From NCBI GenBank assembly GCA_907163375.1, contig CAJQUW010003481.1, positions 20,315 to 84,314 of the forward strand: 64,000 nucleotides of DNA, read 5' to 3'. The notes beneath the pieces are model-generated. The model made no database searches, was not told where the DNA came from, and saw only the letters and a list, made by a program, of their open reading frames with translations. This DNA comes from Prostheceraeus crozeri. Lineage: Eukaryota > Platyhelminthes > Polycladida > Euryleptidae. Of this stretch, positions 42,640 to 55,822 are shown piece by piece; the first letter of the stretch is position 1; the number at the start of each line of letters is the position of its first letter. Both the position numbers and the translations under genes were made by a program.

Positions 42640-43820
42640 TTCCTTGACGTCTTCCAGAACTTGAAATGTCTATATACAACGCATGTATTGCGTTCATAAG
42701 CAGTCCAGTATAATTTGTGCGGTTTAGAATCACATCTACCATGGAGAATGCTAGAATCACTAAACATTGATGGCCAGGCTTCCTTGACAGAAACGCAAAA
42801 TCTTCTCCCTAAATATCCATTAATGGATTTAAAGACCAGCAAGCTCTGTACAGAACGATTAAGTCATGATAAAATAATTCCGTGAGATAAGACAGAATTT
42901 TCAAAGCATTTTATTGATTGTTCAATCACAATTTTTGAATGTTCTTTAATGGCTACTAATTTTATATAAGACGGGCCGAAAAATTAAGAAACACGAGTCG
43001 GCCCTGTCCGAAAACTAATATCTGCAACGGGACCAAAAATCCATGCCTTGGCTATCGGGTACGAAAATGCGGGCCGATTGCCATCCTGGGCTCTCCTATC
43101 CAGGCTCGTCGAAAAAATGCCAAGTATATTTATACATGATAATATGGGAAAATAACTTCTTTGCCAGCATTTATGATCATTATGAAAATCTATGATGGAG
43201 TTCAGTTGCTCTCAAATCTCAGTCATCGGAGTGATGAAAAGAAGTTGCTTGAATTTTGATTTTTAGTTCAATGCACAATGCGCATGTTAAGTTAAGTTTA
43301 TCCAGAAATTTCAAATATTGTCTTTCGATCTGTCATTAAATTTGAATGAAAAACTTTCAAAAATCTCTAAAAGTCCAGTAATCGGAAAATAATCGGCTGA
43401 TCATCGATTATGACTCTGCAGTGTCCATAATCTAGCGGGCAGGGAATTACAAATACAGAAAGATCACTTTTTGACGAAAGACAAAATATCTCGAAATGTT
43501 AGCTTCAAAAAGTAATGCGACGGGCTAAAGTTGTTGCTACAAAATCAAGTTAAGTCAATTAGTTGTCAATTTTTATTCAAAACAAAGCTAAAACAGTAAA
43601 GTTCGTGGAGAACTTGTTTTTATTAGATGCCTTGGTCGAAGAAATGCTCTGCTTTCTGTCATCTAAGTTTGCATCAGATTTGTTTTTGTTCAAAGTTGGC
43701 ATCCCTGAAGATTGGACGAAATGTCTCGTGCCAATAGATCTCAATGAATTTTGTGGATCATTATAAAATATCAAAAAGGAATTCATTTTAAAAATTCATT
43801 TTTGAAACAAAGTATATATC
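42640..43820. other. Gene-free stretch: nothing recognised
   Basis: No motif, repeat pairing or credible frame. Confidence 0.5.
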
Positions 43821-43831
43821 AACATGACGCC

Positions 43832-44512
43832 CAGGGATGCGGAGTCCTGTCATTTTGATAGGACTCCGACTCCTGGTGGCAAGTATATAAAGCCCATTTT
43901 TTGAAAAACAAACCGGTAACCTACATCATAGATCATTATAGGCTTACCTGAATCGATATTTAGTGATCATTGTATCAATTATCGATGACAGTTTATCAAA
44001 TGTCGCTTTCAGTTGGATGCATACGACTCTGCTCCTCCCATCTTCTTGATGTGTGCTTCACATGGTTTTTCTCCAATCTTTACCAGGAAGGAAAATCCCA
44101 CATCTTACTCCAAAAAATATGAGTACACTTTCGATTTGAATGTGCGTTTTGGAGGAGACATCACACACGTTTAACGTGAAGGTCAGAAGTAGTGTTTTCA
44201 AATAAACTAGCATTTGGTTTTTGTCTCTGATGTGACCTTTGGCGCGTAGGTGTGATCGAGGCTAGGAAGGCTTGTCCTCTCTACTAAATCACCGAGTGAA
44301 AAGACAATCCTTTTTCACTATCACGGTTCATTCCCTCGACTATTACAAGCTTTGCATGCACTGCTGTCTCTGTACTTTTGTTTGACGGAGAAAGTTGACA
44401 TCAAGACAGTGACAGCTATGCACGAGAATCATTTGATAGGACTCCGACTCCGACTCCGATTCCAGCAAAAATGATAGGACTCCGGGACTCCGACTCCGAC
44501 TCCACATCCCTG
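43832..44512 (-). mobile_element. Non-autonomous hAT element, copy 1
   Basis: The ends are CAGGGATGCGGAGTCC and GGACTCC...CACATCCCTG. Flanking octamers ATGACGCC and ATGAAGAC agree at 6 of 8 positions. The interior holds a broken BED-finger peptide (minus strand near 44000-44170), as in hAT transposases. Its right end cuts into LINE sequence. Confidence 0.7.
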
Positions 44513-44514
44513 AT

Positions 44515-44870
44515 GAAGACTCCAAAGTTTAATTCCACAAAACCATTGAAACATTGGATTTTGCATAAGCAATAAACAATTGCCTTTTTTGACATTAAGT
44601 TTAAGTCCATTTGTATTTAGCCAGTCGGAGAGATTATCAATGCAATCATCAAAAACAGACAGGCTGCTAGAGCTCAATTGTGGACCAGAGCTGTAAATAC
44701 AAATATCATCAACATACATACGATGCAGTACATCATAATCACAAATTATCTGAGCAATTGGCACTGAAAAAAGTGAAGATAGACAAGGGGCCAATACAGA
44801 ACCCTGGGGTGCACCAAAAACCGAAAAATATGAAATCGAAGTTGTATTGCATATCTTAACACGTTATGAT
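44515..44870 (-). mobile_element. LINE RT fragment with YVDD box
   Basis: FGAPQGSVLAPCLSSLFS, then HRMYVDDICIYSS (the YxDD polymerase box) and CIDNLSDWLNTNGLKLNVKK (thumb). Truncated at the hAT element on its low side. Confidence 0.75.
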
Positions 44871-44874
44871 CGAT

Positions 44875-45640
44875 TCAATAGAAAACTTTCAGCAAAGAAA
44901 GAGCTGCATCTCTGAAACCTTCATAAAAAACTTTCATAATAACTCATGAAGTATAATGGAGATTCATGGGACTTTTATGAGAGCTCATGAGATTATGATG
45001 AGTCTCATGATACCTCCAAGAGAATATAATCAGTGGTAATGAAATCATCCATGAGGATCATTTGCCAGGGAAAATTATGAGCATTAATAAGTTTTTTGTG
45101 AAAATAAGCTTGTAAGTAGTTAGGTATGCATAAAAAGTTATTTAGGTATGCGAAAGGAAAGAGTCATAAAGAAGCTTATTCATTCGTTAAGAATCTCCAA
45201 GCTTAGTCTATAAAGGGTGAAACCCAAAAGTATAGAATATATCATAGGGATCTGCAGCAGCACTTTCTAAATGATACATAATTATATAGTTTGACTATAC
45301 AATGAGCAGTTCGATGTAAGATGTTGAAAATAGACAGACACACAATCACAGTATAATAGTTTATCATAACAAATAAAAGTTTATTATTCAGAATACCAAA
45401 ATAGTATTTTTGGACATGGCGTAGGAATTCTCTGGGGCAGCGTGGCGTGGTTAAGAAACTAAATGACTAAATAACTAAATGCCAGAAAAATATATTCAGA
45501 AGCATTAAAAAGCAACTGCTAATTTATCAATGAGATTTTCATGAGAAACTCATGAAATATGCGAAAACGAATGAAATTTCGTGAGACTTATATAAGAAAA
45601 GTCTCATAAAAATCATGAGGAGTTTTCGCGAGGGAAATGT
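44875..45640 (+). repeat. TCATGA-rich repeat inside a LINE remnant
   Basis: A region with many TCATGA and TCATAA palindromes at both ends (44930-45010 and 45530-45630). LINE RT pieces in the same orientation lie on either side, so it looks like a non-autonomous element inserted in the LINE. No clear terminal repeats. Confidence 0.45.
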
Positions 45641-45649
45641 GCTTTGAGA

Positions 45650-45890
45650 AGAGTCGGTTCAAGATCAAATCAGAAATTCATGATCAATCAAATCAAATGC
45701 TGAACTATGGTCCAAAAGGGCCATGGAAGAATCTAAGTTTAAACTAATCATTAAATGCAAGATTATTCACAAGATGTGTAATGACAACTTCGGTAGAGTG
45801 GCTGTTACAATATGCTGATTGAAGAGGCGAGATTAAATCATTAGAAAAAAGCAAGTTGTCGTGAAATTTTCAGAATGTAGAAATATGGTA
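45650..45890 (-). mobile_element. LINE RT fragment (fingers region)
   Basis: SPLQSAYCNSHSTEVVITHL matches the LINE RT segment Q-S-A/G-Y/F-R-x-x-H-S-T-E. It is probably the upstream part of the LINE at 44515-44870, separated by the TCATGA-rich insert. Confidence 0.6.
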
Positions 45891-46111
45891 CAATGTAAAT
45901 ATTTACAAGGAATATTGATGTATAATGGAATGGCTACATTATTCTTGATATGTCGACAAAAGCAAGCACTTATATCCGCATACTATTCGACATGCACATT
46001 GCCATAAACAAGGCATGCAGAGTTTGCTATTCCGAATCGCTGAATACAAAAATCAAATTCTTAAGTGTCACAGCCAGTCGCTTTCCGTTATAGGTAAGGT
46101 TAAAGGACACC

Positions 46112-46245
46112 TGTGACGTCCGAGTTTATATTTGTTTATCTACAATAATCAAATGGACGTATCAGTTTGTTTAATATTGTACATTTTCAATTTAGCGAAT
46201 ATACACACTTTCGTGAACACGGTGTTTTCTCTTTCATGCGTCACA
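46112..46245 (+). repeat. 5' LTR of the gypsy-type fossil
   Basis: It starts TGTGACGTCC and ends GCGTCACA and is repeated at 50570-50715. Confidence 0.92.
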
Positions 46246-49200
46246 AAATGGTGGCAGCGCCTAATCTATTTCGGGCTAACATTTTATTCCTTCTCTCTCT
46301 TCGCTGATTCATCGAGACAATGGCTACTCCTACCGTTACTTCTGCCACGTCAGCTGATACTCTAGTGGGAATGCAACACCCACAATTTCTTGCCAATCCT
46401 CGACGAGAAGATTGGACATTTTTCTTGCGTCAGTTTAACAATTATTGTTCGATTCAAAGCGTTAGTGTGTCACAGAAACCTGCTTTACTGGAGATGTGCC
46501 TAGGAAGAGATGGTTGCGATATCCTTGATGGACTTCCTACTCTTAAGACGAAATTTGACGACATTATTGATCAGATGAACGATTATTTCAAAGTGAATTC
46601 TTCAATTCTTATTCGACGCCGTGAATTTCTTCGTGCTGTACAAGGATTTGGTGAGAGTGTTGCAGAGTATGCTGGTAGATTGAGACGTTTAGCTGGTAGA
46701 TGTGATTTTACTTCTGATACAGAAAGTCTTTTGAGAGATGTTTTTGTGATAGGTCTGTTAGATTCTAGGCTTGTGGAACGTTTTTTAGCTGATGATCCGA
46801 TTAGTCTTACATTTGATACAGCTGTGAGAAAAGCTGAAGCGTGGGAAACAGCTAGATCCGACAGTTCTAAACTAGACGCTTCTGTTAACAGAAGTCAGGT
46901 TTGCCAAGTTTCTCAAAAACACAATTGAAGTTCACTATCTCAGTCTCACACCTCTAATCAACAGAAACAGTCCTTGAAGAAGAAAAATACGACTTTTACG
47001 TCGAAATCAAATGCAAAAAGAATGTGTTATCGCTGTGGCTCAGCGGAGCATATGGCGAATTCTCCTGATTGTCCAGCAATATCTGCTAAATGCACAACAT
47101 GTCTGAAAATTGGTCATTATGCCCGAGTATGTAAGTCAAAAGTACCAGACAGAAATAGCCATAAGTCCGAGAAAATTTCCCTTGTAACGTCAGAGGAAAA
47201 TTTTAGTATATTTTCTGTTGACAATACTGATTCTGCGGAACGACTTCGCGTACCGTAACGGTAAATGATGTTATAACTGAAGCAGTGGTAGATACAGGTG
47301 CGGTGGTTAATCTTTTGAGTTTTGATTTGTTTCGAAAGATGCAGTCAACTGAAAAAAGCTGATCTTGCTTTAACGGTATGGGGAGGCGCGTCCTTGAATC
47401 GCATAGGCAAGTGCACAGCAGCAGTTAGTTACAAGTCCAAATCGATTAACGCTGAATTTTACGTATGTTCGGAAGCAGGTCCAGTGCTCATGAGTTACCG
47501 GTTATGCAAGCAACTAGGAATTATCGATTGCAAAAATGATACAATGGTAATGAATACGTCGCATGACCAGGTTAGGTCCAACCCTAAACCTATTGATCCT
47601 TTCAAGATTCATTTGAAAGAATCCGCAGTTCCTAAATCTTTCCCGGCTCGCCGTTTGCCGATCGCATTGCATGAACCAGTGAAATCAAAATTGGAGGAAA
47701 TGGTTAAAGACGGTACCATTGAAACCGTTTCTGATCCAAGCGAGTGGTGTAATCCGATCGTGGTAGCCTATAAAAAATCAGGTGATATTCGATTATGCGT
47801 AGATTTTAGGAATATGAATGAATCTATAAAACGACCAGAAATTCAAATGCCAACGAGCGAAGAAACCGCATCAAAAATCAAGTCTTCCAAGTTCTTTTCG
47901 AAGCTAGATTGCGCAAATGGATTTTGGCAGTTGCCAATACATGAAAGTTCAAAGCATTTATTAACCTTCGCTACGCCGTTTGGTAGATTCCGGTTCAATA
48001 AACTTCCATTCGGTTTATCGGCATCCCCAGATATCTTTCAAAAATTCATGCATGATTTACTTTCCGATATCCCAAGATGTATGTATATGCTTTATGGACG
48101 ATATTCTTGCCTTCGCCGAGTCAATCGAAAGCTCGAAGAGCATAGTGGATAAAATACTCGATCGTTTCCAAACATATGGCTTAAAATTTAATGAGTCGAA
48201 GTGCGTTTACAATCAGAAATCAGTCGAATTTTTGTATGGTCAGAGGAAGGTTTGAAAATATCCGATAAACATATTCATGATGTGATAAATGTCGATCCTC
48301 CTGCAGATCCTAACACACTACGTTCATTTCTAGGACTAGCGACATATGTCTGCTCTTGTAATATTCCTCATAGCAGCACGTTGTTACAACCTTTATGGGA
48401 TCTTCTGAAGCCAGCTAAATATGAGTGGACTACTGAAGTACTTAATGCATTCTACACTCTCAAAGAAGCAATCAGAAACGTGAAATGCAGACAATTCTTC
48501 AGACCAGATTTACCGATAAAAGTGCAATCCGACGCTTCAGGAAGAGGGCTCGGGGCAGTATTACTTCAACAAGACAAAGTGATAATGTACGCGTCACGAC
48601 AGTTGACCAGTGTTGAAACACGCTACTCACAGGTAGAAAAAGAATGCCTAGCAGTTGTCTTCGTGGTTAACAGATTCAAATACTTTCTCCTGGCAAATGA
48701 CTTCATAATACAGAATGACCATAAACCTCTTCTACAATTACGTTCAAAACCAATCGATTCACTGTCGATTAGACTTCGTCGTTGGATATTGAGCTTACAG
48801 GGATTCTCGTTTAAGTTTGAATTTATACGAGGACAGGACAACATTCTAGCCGACGCTCTTTCTCGTAGTCTAGCTAATATGAGATCTAACACCATTTCGG
48901 AAGATGAAACATGCCTACAACCTCAAACCTCCCTGCCCACAAACCTTAAACAGGTAGCTCAACACTCGACTATTGATGAGGAACTTAGTCAATTGAAAAG
49001 AGCAATCAATATTGATTGGAGTTCGCCAACGGACAGAAAAAACTCAGTTCGTATTACAGTATTCGAGATGAGCTATCAGTAAAGCTGCAAGACGATCTGT
49101 TTATCCTCTGTAGAGGAGATGCTGTTATCATTCCTATTGATTTAGGAAACAGCTATTAACTGAAATGCACCAGGGACATCTAGGTATCAACAAAATGAAA

Positions 49201-50569
49201 ACTACAGCGAGAGCTATTTGGTATTGGCCAAGTATGTCGAAACAAATTGAAGATCATGTAAGACATTGCGATGCATGTAATCGTTTGGGCAAGTCTGATC
49301 CTGCTCCTATGGCACCCGTAGCTGATAAAGAAGACACTCCTTGGGATGCTATAGCCTGCGACATTACAGGACCGAGTGCGGTAACGGAAGGAAAGACGCT
49401 CCTAACTGCAATTGATTTACACTCGCGATATCCATTCGCCATTATTATACCGGATGCGTCATCCAGAAATATTGTTACGTAACTCCGACGACTGTTTGCC
49501 ACATTCGGAATGTCAAAAAGGGTAATATCAGACAATGGTCGAGCATTCAGGTCAGTAGCATTTGAAGAGTTTTTATCCCGGTGCGGAATTTCAATTAATT
49601 ACTCAGCGGTATATTATCCACAATCTAATGGAACAGCTGAAAGGTTCTATGCTTCCCTAAAGAGCCGTTTTCAGAGAATGAAGCTCAGCCATCCAGAAAG
49701 TACGACGGAAGAAAGACTCCAAAGAGCTCTTTACGACATACGGTCTACCCCTAGCGAGAGTACCGGGGAAACACCACATTTCCGACTATTTGGGAGGACG
49801 ATGAATACGACACTACCATCCCTCGAAATTAATGTTTCGCATACATGTCCCATTCGAAATCTTCGAGAGAAATATAAAAATAAGAAAGGTATTCAGAAAC
49901 ATTTTGCTATAGATTCGCCGGTGTGGACACGTAAAGGAAATAAAGGTGGCTTTCAAAAGGCAGGAATAGTCAGTGGTGTGCGAGGACCTTTCACGTATGA
50001 AATCACAAACAGAGATACGCAGATACCCACAACGAAACAGGAAAAAGACTCAATTTCTTCACGATTTTATTATAGACCCACGCTAGATGAATAGACTAGT
50101 ATGATTGTATTCTTCATGTATACTAGCTAATGCGTACTGTGTTGATTCTGACTTAAGCTAGTATTTTCTTCAACTGTATGAAACTGTAGTACATAGTAGT
50201 TCTGTGTGAGTTGTGTCGAAGAAAAGACATTCCATGTCAATGTCAATATATGGACAACTTGTTTTTATCAGTTACATTCAACTGATATAATCATGCCTTT
50301 TCTGTGTCGTTGCAGTTGCGTCAATACTATATTTTTATCCTATTGTTTGATAAGGTTTGTGCATTCATCTCGTTTTTGAACAGTGTCGCAGAATCCGATT
50401 CATTGTACTCTACATGAAAATAAATTAATATATTTGTGTCTACTGATGAATTTTGACAGTAGCATATCAATTAGCGACAATACATTCGTGATTTAGTAAT
50501 GTGATTCCATTCATGATTGCTTTCATTGATGCCCGCAAAATCGAGGTTTTCTTTCCAGAAGAGGGAAGA

Positions 50570-50715
50570 TGTGACGTCCGAGTTTATATTTGTTTATCTA
50601 CAATAATCAAATGGACGTATCAGTTTGTTTAATATTGTACATTTTCAATTTAGCGAATATACACACTTTCGTGAACTGCGAACCACGGTGTTTTCTCTTA
50701 CGGTCATGCGTCACA
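50570..50715 (+). repeat. 3' LTR of the gypsy-type fossil
   Basis: Nearly identical to 46112-46245, preceded by the purine run AGAAGAGGGAAGA. Confidence 0.92.
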
Positions 50716-51239
50716 ATACCCTTGGAATCCAATGGTAAAATTCAAGAAATATCTATGGATTGTGAAACACTTGGCAATTTAGTACATTTTCTTTCGAAGA
50801 AAAGAAACTATTTATCGGAATGCCATGAAATTTGAAACATGATTGAGTTCGGAACATCAACTTCGATGTAAAAGTTCAAGTGAGTCACTTGATGTTTGAG
50901 AGCCTCTACAAAATGGGTAAGTTTTATGTTTCGACTTAATTTTGACAATTTTACTCATTTTGTAGAGGCTCTCAAACATCAAATACTGAATCATGTGACT
51001 CACTTCAACTTTTACATCGAAGTTGATGTTCCGAACTCAATCATGTTTCAAATTTCATGGCATTCTGATAAATAGTTTCTTTTCTTCGAAAGAAAATGTA
51101 CGAAATTGCCAAGTGTTTCACAATCCATAGATATTTCTTGAATTTTACCATTGGATTCTAATGGGAATCCTTTAACCCTACCTATCACCGAAAGCGACTG
51201 GATGTGGCACTTAAGAATTTGATTTTTGTATTCAACGTT

Positions 51240-51875
51240 TCAAAATCTGCAAATCCATGCTATTAAGCTCTGTGTGCGCGAATCTAGGAAGAAAGTGTCA
51301 GTAGCTCCCGTCCTATCCGTGCCGATTTAGGACATACATGCAGACATGAAACCCGCCTCTGAGCCCTAAGCAGGACTGCGTAACCGACTTTTCAAACCGC
51401 TTCCTCCTCTCCAAGGAAGAGAGGCAGACCGCCTTCGACCACCTCCGCTTCTAGTGCCCTACCATATACATGTATACGTCATCTCACAAGGTGAACGAAC
51501 TGAACGAACTGCATTTTCTCACTAAATTGAACGGCCTAGCGAAATTCGAAATGAGCTACGAACTGTGTGATAAAATGAGCTACGAACTGTGTGATCGTAG
51601 AGAAACGTCAAATGAACGATGAACTGAGTGAATTGAAAACTTGCCTTGTTTGAATGCATTGATGTAAATCCCCTTTTCTCATTGAAATTCATTTTAGAAT
51701 AAGTCTTCATAATGATGATAATGTCGTTTTTTAAAAAAGATTAGCAGCATTATGATTAATGACTTATTCTCCGGCTGCACTGAGGGTGCGATTGAATTCC
51801 AAATTTGATGATACCTAGTAAGAGACTTCAAGAGTATATTCAAGAAATGCATTCAAGAATGACAGTCCACTGTGC
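51240..51875. other. Gene-free stretch with a short tandem duplication
   Basis: A unit ATGAGCTACGAACTGTGTGA occurs twice at 51551-51593, and GAACGAACT words repeat at 51493-51511. A GC-richer part at 51300-51460 has no recognised family. Confidence 0.45.
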
Positions 51876-51879
51876 CTAA

Positions 51880-52390
51880 AGAGACAAGCATTCAGTCAGT
51901 GCATTCTCCAAGTGCTGACATACGGATGCGAAGTGTGGAGGACAACGAAGAAACATAGAAATAAACTTCAAGTTACCCAAAGGGCAATGTTGAAGATTGC
52001 AAGACGAGATAAAAAGAAGAACACATTGATTAGACAGCAGACAGGAGTAAGTGACGTCCTGGAGACTGCAGCAAAACTGAAATGGAGCTTGGCTGGACAT
52101 GTGGCAAGAAGACAAGATGGATGTTGGACAAAATCGGTGACGAAATAGTTTTCGAGGGACGGCAAAAGAAGAAGTGGATGACAGAGAACTAAGGAAGACA
52201 GACTAACTAAAGTGGCAGGAAAAACATGGATGCAAGAAGCACAAGACCGACGAGGTTGGCGACATCGTGTGGAGGCGTTCATCCAGCAGTGGACTGAAAA
52301 CGGCTTAAATTCTGATTTGACATATTCTCGATGGAAAGAATTGCCTGAGAAAGACAGATGGCGATGAATCCAATACAGCGGTGAACAGCA
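51880..52390 (+). mobile_element. RTE-type LINE, C-terminal fragment
   Basis: MLTYGCEVWRTTKKHRNKLQ, QTGVSDVLETAAKLKWSLAG and HVARRQDGCWTK match the region after RT in RTE/BovB-like LINEs (TYG-x-E-x-W, KWxxAGHvaRrxDgRW). Frames are broken on either side, and the GRP/RW-type C-terminal remains run on to about 52370. Confidence 0.8.
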
Positions 52391-52699
52391 ATTATCTCGC
52401 TGAACAAGCAACAACAATGTGTTTCAAATACATGTAATTACTGCGAAAAAGTGTAACTGTCAAACCTGTCATTCAGAAATGATTCATTAAAAATATCAAA
52501 GGTCAGAAAATTGAGTTCCTTTATCAGTTTGGTTTATTTATGACCTCTGCTCCGATTGCGTTGAGAACAATCGTTTTGTGATTTTTAATTCACATGAAAC
52601 TACTGATGTGTCATTTTATGTCTATTAACTTTCCATTTACTTGCAATGCGAACTGGTGATTAACGTTCCCCTTAATTGAAGCAAATTTCAAATTCTCAT

Positions 52700-53362
52700 C
52701 ATTCTGATAGGACTCCGACTCCGGGTGGCAAGTATATAAAGGCTAGTTTTTTAAGAAAAACTGCTAGCCTACATCATAGATCATCGGCCTACCCAAACCT
52801 ATTTTTAGTGATCATTGTTGCTTCAATTATCAATCATTTTCGATGAAAGTTTATCAAATGTCGCTTTGAGTTGGATGCATGCGACTCGCCTCCTCCTAAC
52901 TTGTTGATGTGTGCTTCACACGGTTTTTCTCCAGTCTCTGCCAGGCAGGAAAATCCCCCATCCTTCTTCAAAAAGTATGAGTACATTTTCGATTTTAATA
53001 TGCGCCTTGGAGGAGCCATCACACATGATTAACATGAGGGTAAGAGGTAATATCAAACAAACTACGCAGTATTTTATTTTTGTCTCTGATGTGACCTTTG
53101 GTGTGTAGGTGTGATCGAGGCTAGGAAGACTTGTCTTCCTAGAAAAGACAATCCTTTTTTCACTATCACTGTTCATTCCCTCAACTATTACAAGTTTTGC
53201 ACGCAGCAGTTTCTCTGTCCTTTTGTGACAAGACAGTGACAAGACAGCTACAAGAATAAATAATTTTTTTGTATATACTTCGGTCTAGTTATAGGCTGGA
53301 GTCCGTTTTGATAGGTCTATTTTATAGGACTCCGGGACTCCGACTCCGATTCCGCATCCCTG
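52700..53362 (-). mobile_element. Non-autonomous hAT element, copy 2, with BED-finger remnant
   Basis: Same family as 43832-44512, with the left terminus missing. A minus-strand frame (52834-53022) reads SKMYSYFLKKDGGFSCLAE and SNSKRHLINFHRK, the aromatic, Cys and H-x(n)-H landmarks of a BED zinc finger, the DNA-binding end of hAT transposases. The catalytic part is gone. Confidence 0.7.
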
Positions 53363-53369
53363 TTTCACG

Positions 53370-53640
53370 GACGCTGTTTACCATGACTGGCAACCTTTTG
53401 CCGCCGTGATAGTTTGACAAAGCCACTGTAATACACATACCTCTAATTAAGTCATCGGTATACATATAATTTTATGAATATGACACTTGCGATGCCATGA
53501 TTTGAAACTTTGAATATTGTACTTTATTGGAACTATTTCCTCATTTCTAATAAAATTTATCTGACAATTTTTTCAAAACTTCCGGTTTTAATCTACAAAT
53601 GGGTTTCTACGCAACGACTGTTAACGCACTTGTATGCACC
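53370..53640 (+). repeat. Diverged dispersed repeat, copy 2
   Basis: Same-strand relative of 29290-29590. It starts just after the end of a hAT fragment. Confidence 0.5.
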
Positions 53641-55820
53641 GTATTCTCTCTAATGAATACCCTTGTCTAACTAAAGCTACTTGAAAATAGCATGGAAGCC
53701 TTATCTATAATAAACGACCCTGTTAACCGTAGACCGGCCCTAAAATTTCAGACCGGTCTTAGACCACTTCTAGCACAATTATGCAACCAAATATCGTATA
53801 CATATTTTTGTAGGATACTAAAGTGTTTAGGACATTAAAGGGCACAAGTCGTGAGGCAGGTATTAGAAATCGGTAGTTACCTAATTTTCAAGCACTAAAA
53901 CAAGTTCATGGGAGACACCACAGAAAAGCGCCAATTCTTCGATTGTATCTAAGTTAAATTTAAACTGTAGAAATCATGAATTATTTATTGTTAACAGCAA
54001 ATACACCATGTCTGTCGTGACATTCGCTTTGTTGATTGCTTCCTGTGAAAGGCTTTGTGACCGCTTTGTCTTCCAGAGTGAAGTCACGCAATTTATATAA
54101 ATTATGCTCTCACTAGAATGTTCATTCGATTCTTGAACAAAATGTGTTCCATTGTTTCTTGCAGTATGTCGCTGAGAACGTTTTGCTGTTTGCAATCACT
54201 GGTGTGTTTTATTGTCCAAAGAAATGGTGCAGAGTGGTATAATTGTGAATAGTCCGTAATTTGCTCAATTCAATATTTACGCAGAATCGAACGCGTCGGA
54301 CGCAAGCAATCAAGTGGTGAAAGTCGTCAAAAAACGCAAATTTAAATGGAGAAAATGAAGTCTGCTTTCGCATCAAATTGCAGGATTTGGAATCTTCCAT
54401 AGATAACAAAAAGAGGAGCTGAAATCTTCCTAAACAGAAAATATCACGAATATTTTGAATCGGATAGTCAGTTACTGAACAAGTCAGTCGGTAAGTGACT
54501 CGTTAAAATATCATTTTGTAAATTTCCGTCCTGTGGGGTGCTTCTCAAAGCATTTAATCGACATTAAATGAAATATTTACAATGATCTTACACACTGGAA
54601 AATGTGGACATACTTGATATTGTTTACGATTTCTTGACTTCAATTGTTCATAATTTCAAATGATAATTTACATGAATTGGAGGGTACATTCGCTCAAGGT
54701 TTAAGCATTTTTAAGCTCGATTTAGATGGATACATTAATCTACTAATTATAAACCGAATACGAACTCTATATGTACCACTCTTTGCACTAGAACAAACAT
54801 TGTTGTTATTATCCAAATTGTATTTAATATTGCGGTGGAGAATTAACTTTATACTGAATTAAAACTGAGATGCTATTCACCCTTAGGTAACATTAACGGG
54901 CTTGTGCACATTTGTAGCGCAATATCTTACTCATGGGACACATGACTGAGAAATATAGTTTTTTTACATGACATAGCAATGCAATTAGAAAAATTATTTA
55001 CCATTATTGAAATGGCTCTGGGGCCGAATCCTCCACGTACCCGGTTTCATTATTGGGAGAAATATAAATTATGCTGAAGATTTCTTCGGGTACTGCAAAC
55101 AACTTCTATTCTATGCGACGTTTCGCTACGTAGCTTGATCATGCATGAATGACTGAATTGGACGACAGAGCAGCAGACAAATCAAGCCTTTAACAATAAT
55201 CATTCAAATCAATACTGTACATTCTATAGATATGGTGTAAAATAAAGATAACAGTCATTACTAACAACAAAACGTCAAAAGTAACAAAAAAAGAAGAAAT
55301 ACACGAGACAGTTCAAGTATTACATATCAGAGACATTGTTTCTTGTTTATTGAATATATTAGCGCCTGCATTCTTGATATATGTACACTCCAGACTCCTT
55401 CGTTTCGAATAATGTTAGAGATGGCGGTGAATAATATTTACCATTAGTAAAGCCTGTCCACTGACACTGTATGCAACGAATGAGGTGGAACAGTATCCAC
55501 TTTTAAAGGACACAATGTCCGATAGAGGTGCATATTATTGGTATTCTAACCCAATGAAGATGAGGTCTAATGACGTCGTTAACGAACATATAGGGATATC
55601 TGGAAGTTTATACTTTAAACTTCTGAATTTGCACAATCTCTATGAAGATTCTAGAGAGTATGCTCCCTGCGGACAATGGTGCCAACTAAAGAAATCGACA
55701 TGATTTTCATCTTCATTGGGTTGGAATGCTCAACATCCCTGTGGGAACGCATCTTGCTAATATCAACAGCTTATCTGGCGAGGTAGCGATTTTGTGGATA
55801 ATTTTATTAAAGGTTCATTT
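53640..55820. other. Gene-free stretch: nothing recognised
   Basis: Short frames only. Near 55551 and 55700 a short CCAATGAAGATGA motif is inverted, and ATCCCTGTGGGAACG at about 55736 recurs inverted near 56510. These hint at an older foldback structure around the inverted-repeat element. Confidence 0.4.
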
Positions 55821-55822
55821 TC

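Larger units (their letters stand above)
46112..50715 (+). mobile_element. Ty3/gypsy-type LTR retrotransposon fossil
   Basis: Two direct LTRs (46112-46245 and 50570-50715) run TG...CA. A primer-binding-like stretch follows the left one and a purine tract precedes the right one. The parts appear in the usual order: gag with CCHC zinc knuckles, protease (DTGA), reverse transcriptase, RNase H and integrase, the gypsy order. The LTRs differ essentially only by two short length changes, so the insertion is young compared with its surroundings. The coding part is broken in about five places. Flanking ACACC and ATACC may be a 5-bp target duplication with one later change. It sits inside a palindromic element (46041-51234). 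Confidence 0.92.
46041..51234. mobile_element. Palindromic (foldback-like) element split by the LTR fossil
   Basis: The sequence at 46041-46111 plus 50716-50925 is the reverse complement of 50955-51234, so an original element of about 590 bp was almost wholly palindromic (arms about 280 bp, short centre near 50925-50955). The LTR element lies within its left arm. No coding region. Confidence 0.75.

Noticed and set aside
46132-46365. 77-codon frame at the start of the LTR element, repeated at 50590
   Set aside because: It is LTR sequence read as protein.
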